Shown piece after piece: positions 6,069 through 8,425 of a DNA stretch of 8,425 nucleotides. A program made the translations under genes and the position numbers. This DNA is from Kiritimatiellales bacterium. Lineage in GTDB: Bacteria; Verrucomicrobiota; Kiritimatiellia; Kiritimatiellales; Pontiellaceae. The DNA lies in assembly GCA_021734595.1 (NCBI GenBank), contig JAIPIO010000175.1:1-8425 (forward strand), written 5' to 3'. Within the stretch, counting starts at the first letter, position 1. Every line of letters starts with the position of its first letter. Under the pieces are notes generated by a model that was not told where the DNA came from, made no database searches, and saw only the letters and a list, made by a program, of their open reading frames with translations.

Positions 6069-6137
6069 CATTGGTTCCAGGAACTGTTTGATTTGAAGGA
6101 CAAAGTTATTTTGGTGACCGATGGAGCGCAAACTTAG
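6069..6137 (+). pseudogene. kduD: N-terminal remnant of kduD-type short-chain dehydrogenase
   Basis: Codons 6081-6134 read ELFDLKDKVILVTDGAQT and then TAG at 6135-6137. This is the start of a short-chain dehydrogenase: LFDLKGKVALVTGG is the usual first strand with the TGxxxGxG nucleotide loop, here with the first Gly changed to Asp. The frame has no start codon directly upstream, although a G-rich ribosome-site-like run lies at 6061-6068. The order kduI then kduD with a gap of about 10-20 bases matches known kdu operons, which raises confidence in both. KduD reduces 2,5-diketo-3-deoxygluconate to 2-keto-3-deoxygluconate. About 240 codons of the usual 250 are gone; the break lies just before the ribosome site of the next gene. 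Confidence 0.62.
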
Positions 6138-6158
6138 ATAACCCGGAGGAACAGTGGC

Positions 6159-6947
6159 ATGGAAAAAAAGAGCAAGAAAAAGAAATCCGGCAAACAAGGC
6201 AGGACGCCGGCATTGGTTCCAATCACCCCGGATCTGCTGCGCGATGAGAAATGGATCCCATCCGGCTGGCCGTATGCGGACCACACCTTTAATCCTTCCA
6301 ACGACTGGAAACATCTCTACCGTTTCCACGGATCACATGGATACTGCAACGATCCGTCGACCCCCGACGGATCGCTTCGCATCAAGCGCCGGGCGGAGGG
6401 GAGTTCGCAGCGGTTTCTAATCACCCAGAAGTTTGAGCACGACAGCGGACGCAACCACGAACTGAAGGCTACACTGCACTGCGCTGTTGATTCCGTGGCG
6501 ACTCCTCAAGAGTGGCAGCTCAGGAGCGCATTCACAGATGGTGAAGGTCAATCAATCCCCGGCGCCGATTCCACGACCGACGGATCATTTGGCAACGGGA
6601 AAATCATTCTTTCAACCAATGGGTTTAAACAATTCCATGCCAGCGAAGGCATGGCTTCGGACTGGGCGTTGATTGAGGCGGTTCAGCGCCTGCCTTTCGG
6701 GATGAAGGAACCGCTGCGCTTCGATCTGCTGGAAGGGCTGACCCTGTTCCGGCCCCGGCATGAAATTTACTACCAAGGTATCGAGACCTTCAAGAGCGGC
6801 GGCCGCAGCCTGGGGCTGCACCGCTTCAACCAGCTCGGCACGGGTACGCTGCCGTACAACTATTGGCTCGACGAAAACCACCGCCTGATACTTTTTGTAA
6901 CCCATTCCCGTGCCTACTGGCTCGATTCCTCGGAGGGAAAAGCATGA
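6159..6947 (+). CDS. Conserved-looking protein of unknown function, coupled to the sulfatase
   Basis: This is a 262-residue frame. GGAGGA (6145-6150) is eight bases before the ATG. I do not recognise the family. The N-terminus is lysine-rich (MEKKSKKKKSGKQG) with no signal peptide or membrane segment, so as written it would stay in the cytoplasm. The body is rich in aromatic residues and predicted strands: WKHLYRFHGSHGYCNDPS (about 48-65), SSQRFLITQKFEH, a low-complexity region near 135-150, then LPFGMKEPLRFDLLEGLTLFRP and LPYNYWLDENHRLILFVTHSRAYWLD at the end. A beta-sandwich or lipocalin-like fold is possible but is only an impression. Its TGA overlaps the sulfatase ATG (ATGA), and the sulfatase ribosome site lies inside this gene, so the two are translationally coupled and probably act on the same substrate. 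Codon use and GC content resemble the neighbours. Confidence 0.8.
   Translation: MEKKSKKKKSGKQGRTPALVPITPDLLRDEKWIPSGWPYADHTFNPSNDWKHLYRFHGSHGYCNDPSTPDGSLRIKRRAEGSSQRFLITQKFEHDSGRNHELKATLHCAVDSVATPQEWQLRSAFTDGEGQSIPGADSTTDGSFGNGKIILSTNGFKQFHASEGMASDWALIEAVQRLPFGMKEPLRFDLLEGLTLFRPRHEIYYQGIETFKSGGRSLGLHRFNQLGTGTLPYNYWLDENHRLILFVTHSRAYWLDSSEGKA
6932..6937 (+). promoter_or_regulatory. Ribosome binding site GGAGGG that sets the sulfatase start
   Basis: GGAGGG lies six bases before ATG 6944, inside the upstream gene. It fixes the sulfatase start at 6944, directly before a Tat signal, instead of the in-frame ATG at 6863. Confidence 0.85.
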
Positions 6948-8332
6948 AACACAACCGACGCAATTTTATTCAACTCAGCACTCTGGCCGCCGCACCGGTG
7001 CTTGCCGGTTCCAGCGCAACCGCCGCAACGAACAGGCAACCGAACATTCTACTGATCGTCACCGACCAACAGCATGCCGACGCCATCGCCGCGCTGGGAA
7101 ACCCCCATCTCACCACACCCGCCCTGGATAAGCTGGTAAAAAACGGAATGAGTTTCCGGCGCTCCTACACTACCAATCCGGTATGTTCTCCGGCGCGCAG
7201 CTCCATCTTTACCGGGCGGACATCGTCCGAGACCGGCGTCTATGTCAACGGGATAACCATCCGTGCCGACATTCCAAACATTGGGCAATGGCTTGGGGCC
7301 AACGGCGGCTATGACTGCGTCTATGCCGGGAAGTGGCATTTGAAAAAGAGCTATGACGACAATATTCCGGGATTCCGCGTCCTCCATACAGGCATTGGCG
7401 GTCTGGGAACGGTCTGCGATACGGCAGTCAGCATGTCCTGCGCCTCCTACATTCTCAGCAGGCCGAAACAGACTAAGCCGTTTTTCATGGTGGCTGCATT
7501 CATGCAACCGCATGATATCTGCGAATGGCTGCGGCACAACACGACCGTGCCGGATGAATTCCCCTATCCCTCCATCCGTAACGACCTGCCGCCGCTACCG
7601 GATAATTTTGAATTTGATCGCACCGAACCGCAGGAAATTTCCAGCCGGCGCAATAAGATTGAAGGCGTAAAAGGTAACTGGACCAAGGAGCATTGGCGCT
7701 ATTACCGATGGAGTTATTATAGGCATATTGAACAGCTCGACGGAGAAGTGGGGCGCCTGCTCGACGCACTGCGAATGAAGCAACTGGATAGCAACACGCT
7801 CGTCATTTTCACTTCCGATCACGGCGAGGGAATGGGACACCATCAGATGGTGCGCAAATCCACTCCGTACGACGAAGCGGCGCGCGTGCCCATGGTTGTG
7901 CGTTTGCCCGGCAAGGTGCGGCAGGGAGCGGACGAAAAGCAGAAGCTCGTCTCCGGCCTCGATATTACACCCACCATCTGCGACTATGCCGGAGTGAAGC
8001 CGCCGCCCCATCAGCGCGGCTTCAGCATGCGGCCGTTACTCGAAGGCCGGCCGATGCCATGGCGGTCGCATCTGGTTTTTGAGCACAACGGTGACACCGG
8101 CCGCACCATCCTGACCGATCACCATAAATATTCTGTTTATCGCAAAGATCCCACCGGACTGCTGTTTGATCTGAAAAGTGATCCGCTGGAGACCCGGAAC
8201 CTCGCCAGCGACCCGGCCCATGCCGATACGATTCGGCGGCACCGCGAGCTGATCAAAGCGTGGGAAAAATCGTTGGATCTCGATACCGAACGGATGCCGG
8301 AGACCGCCGGGTGGGCGAGGAAACTTGCATAA
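6944..8332 (+). CDS. Tat-exported S1-family sulfatase (Cys-type)
   Basis: The 462-residue product is of normal family size. It hydrolyses sulfate esters, in this context probably on polysaccharide. A Tat signal (NRRNFIQLS, residues 4-12, then a hydrophobic Ala-rich stretch) ends near residue 28. NILLIVTDQQHAD (34-46) supplies the first metal ligand, Asp41; Gln42 stands where many relatives have a second Asp. C81-S-P-A-R85 is the sulfatase signature; Cys81 must be oxidised to formylglycine. AGKWHL (128-133) gives Lys130 and His132. SDHGEGMGHH (291-300) holds the late metal ligands Asp292 and His293, and Lys305 is a likely sulfate-binding residue. All key positions look intact. Cys-type sites can be matured by the anaerobic radical-SAM enzyme anSME or by FGE; neither is in the window. 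Tat export implies cytoplasmic folding and maturation before transport. The substrate cannot be told. It overlaps the upstream gene by four bases, and another exported-protein gene follows after 20 bases. Confidence 0.95.
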   Translation: MKHNRRNFIQLSTLAAAPVLAGSSATAATNRQPNILLIVTDQQHADAIAALGNPHLTTPALDKLVKNGMSFRRSYTTNPVCSPARSSIFTGRTSSETGVYVNGITIRADIPNIGQWLGANGGYDCVYAGKWHLKKSYDDNIPGFRVLHTGIGGLGTVCDTAVSMSCASYILSRPKQTKPFFMVAAFMQPHDICEWLRHNTTVPDEFPYPSIRNDLPPLPDNFEFDRTEPQEISSRRNKIEGVKGNWTKEHWRYYRWSYYRHIEQLDGEVGRLLDALRMKQLDSNTLVIFTSDHGEGMGHHQMVRKSTPYDEAARVPMVVRLPGKVRQGADEKQKLVSGLDITPTICDYAGVKPPPHQRGFSMRPLLEGRPMPWRSHLVFEHNGDTGRTILTDHHKYSVYRKDPTGLLFDLKSDPLETRNLASDPAHADTIRRHRELIKAWEKSLDLDTERMPETAGWARKLA

Positions 8333-8352
8333 CGAAGATGGAGAGAAAACGA

Positions 8353-8425
8353 ATGAAAGTTATTCACTCAGCTTTGTTGGCAGCGGCATTTGCGGCTTCC
8401 TTGCCAACGGCGGCGGCATCGAAGG
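8353..8425 (+). CDS. Start of an exported protein (runs off the right edge)
   Basis: GGAGAG (8340-8345) lies seven bases before the ATG. The 24 visible codons encode a Sec signal peptide: MKVIH, then a hydrophobic Ala/Leu stretch, with likely cleavage near the TAAA-S segment. The gap to the sulfatase is only 20 bases, so it belongs to the same operon. Another sulfatase, a glycoside hydrolase or a propeller protein would be typical, but nothing of the mature protein is visible. Confidence 0.75.
   Translation, partial: MKVIHSALLAAAFAASLPTAAASK

Noticed and set aside
6863..6943. Upstream ATG at 6863 as the sulfatase start
   Set aside because: It would add 27 residues ahead of a Tat signal and overlap the previous gene deeply; GGAGGG before ATG 6944 fits better.

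Overview
The window reads like accessory chromosome of a PVC-group bacterium, most likely a Kiritimatiellota relative of the marine polysaccharide degraders (Pontiella-like). That is inference, from a Tat-exported S1 sulfatase with the Cys-type active site, a very long secreted PQQ-like propeller protein with a methyltransferase-like head, a secreted EF-hand protein, and relics of uronate-catabolism genes. No sequence search could be run, so family names come from motifs seen in the translations.

Layout. 1-729 (minus): the N-terminal two thirds or less of a GspE/PulE/PilB-type secretion ATPase that runs off the left edge. 730-1000: the divergent gap, holding a decayed tRNA-Leu copy split at its anticodon loop by a structured insert. 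1001-1084: an intact tRNA-Leu(UAA) with encoded CCA. 1096-1163: three palindromes of the form TTCCA-N5-TGGAA. 1246-1773: a secreted-protein pseudogene with an early TAA and no C-terminal part. 1781-1852: a different inverted repeat. 1861-2394: a secreted four-EF-hand protein. 2402-2447: two more palindromes. 2505-5798: the 1097-residue propeller protein. 5798-5908: a hairpin and four more palindromes. About 5942-6137: remnants of kduI (C-terminus) and kduD (N-terminus) in that order. 6159-8425: a tight operon of an unrecognised 262-residue protein, the sulfatase (ATGA overlap) and the start of another exported protein.

How it fits together. The operon and the propeller/EF-hand proteins look like parts of an envelope or extracytoplasmic system for sulfated polysaccharide. 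The kduI/kduD relics suggest that the sulfatase operon now sits where a pathway for unsaturated uronates once stood. The most unusual signal is the palindrome family. Consecutive elements within each gap start 21, 31-32 or (one case) 24 bp apart, so five of six steps match two or three DNA turns. This points to phased protein binding rather than to terminators. The region also carries three kinds of gene decay (a tRNA copy, a nonsense/truncated gene and deleted kdu genes), consistent with an actively rearranging accessory locus.
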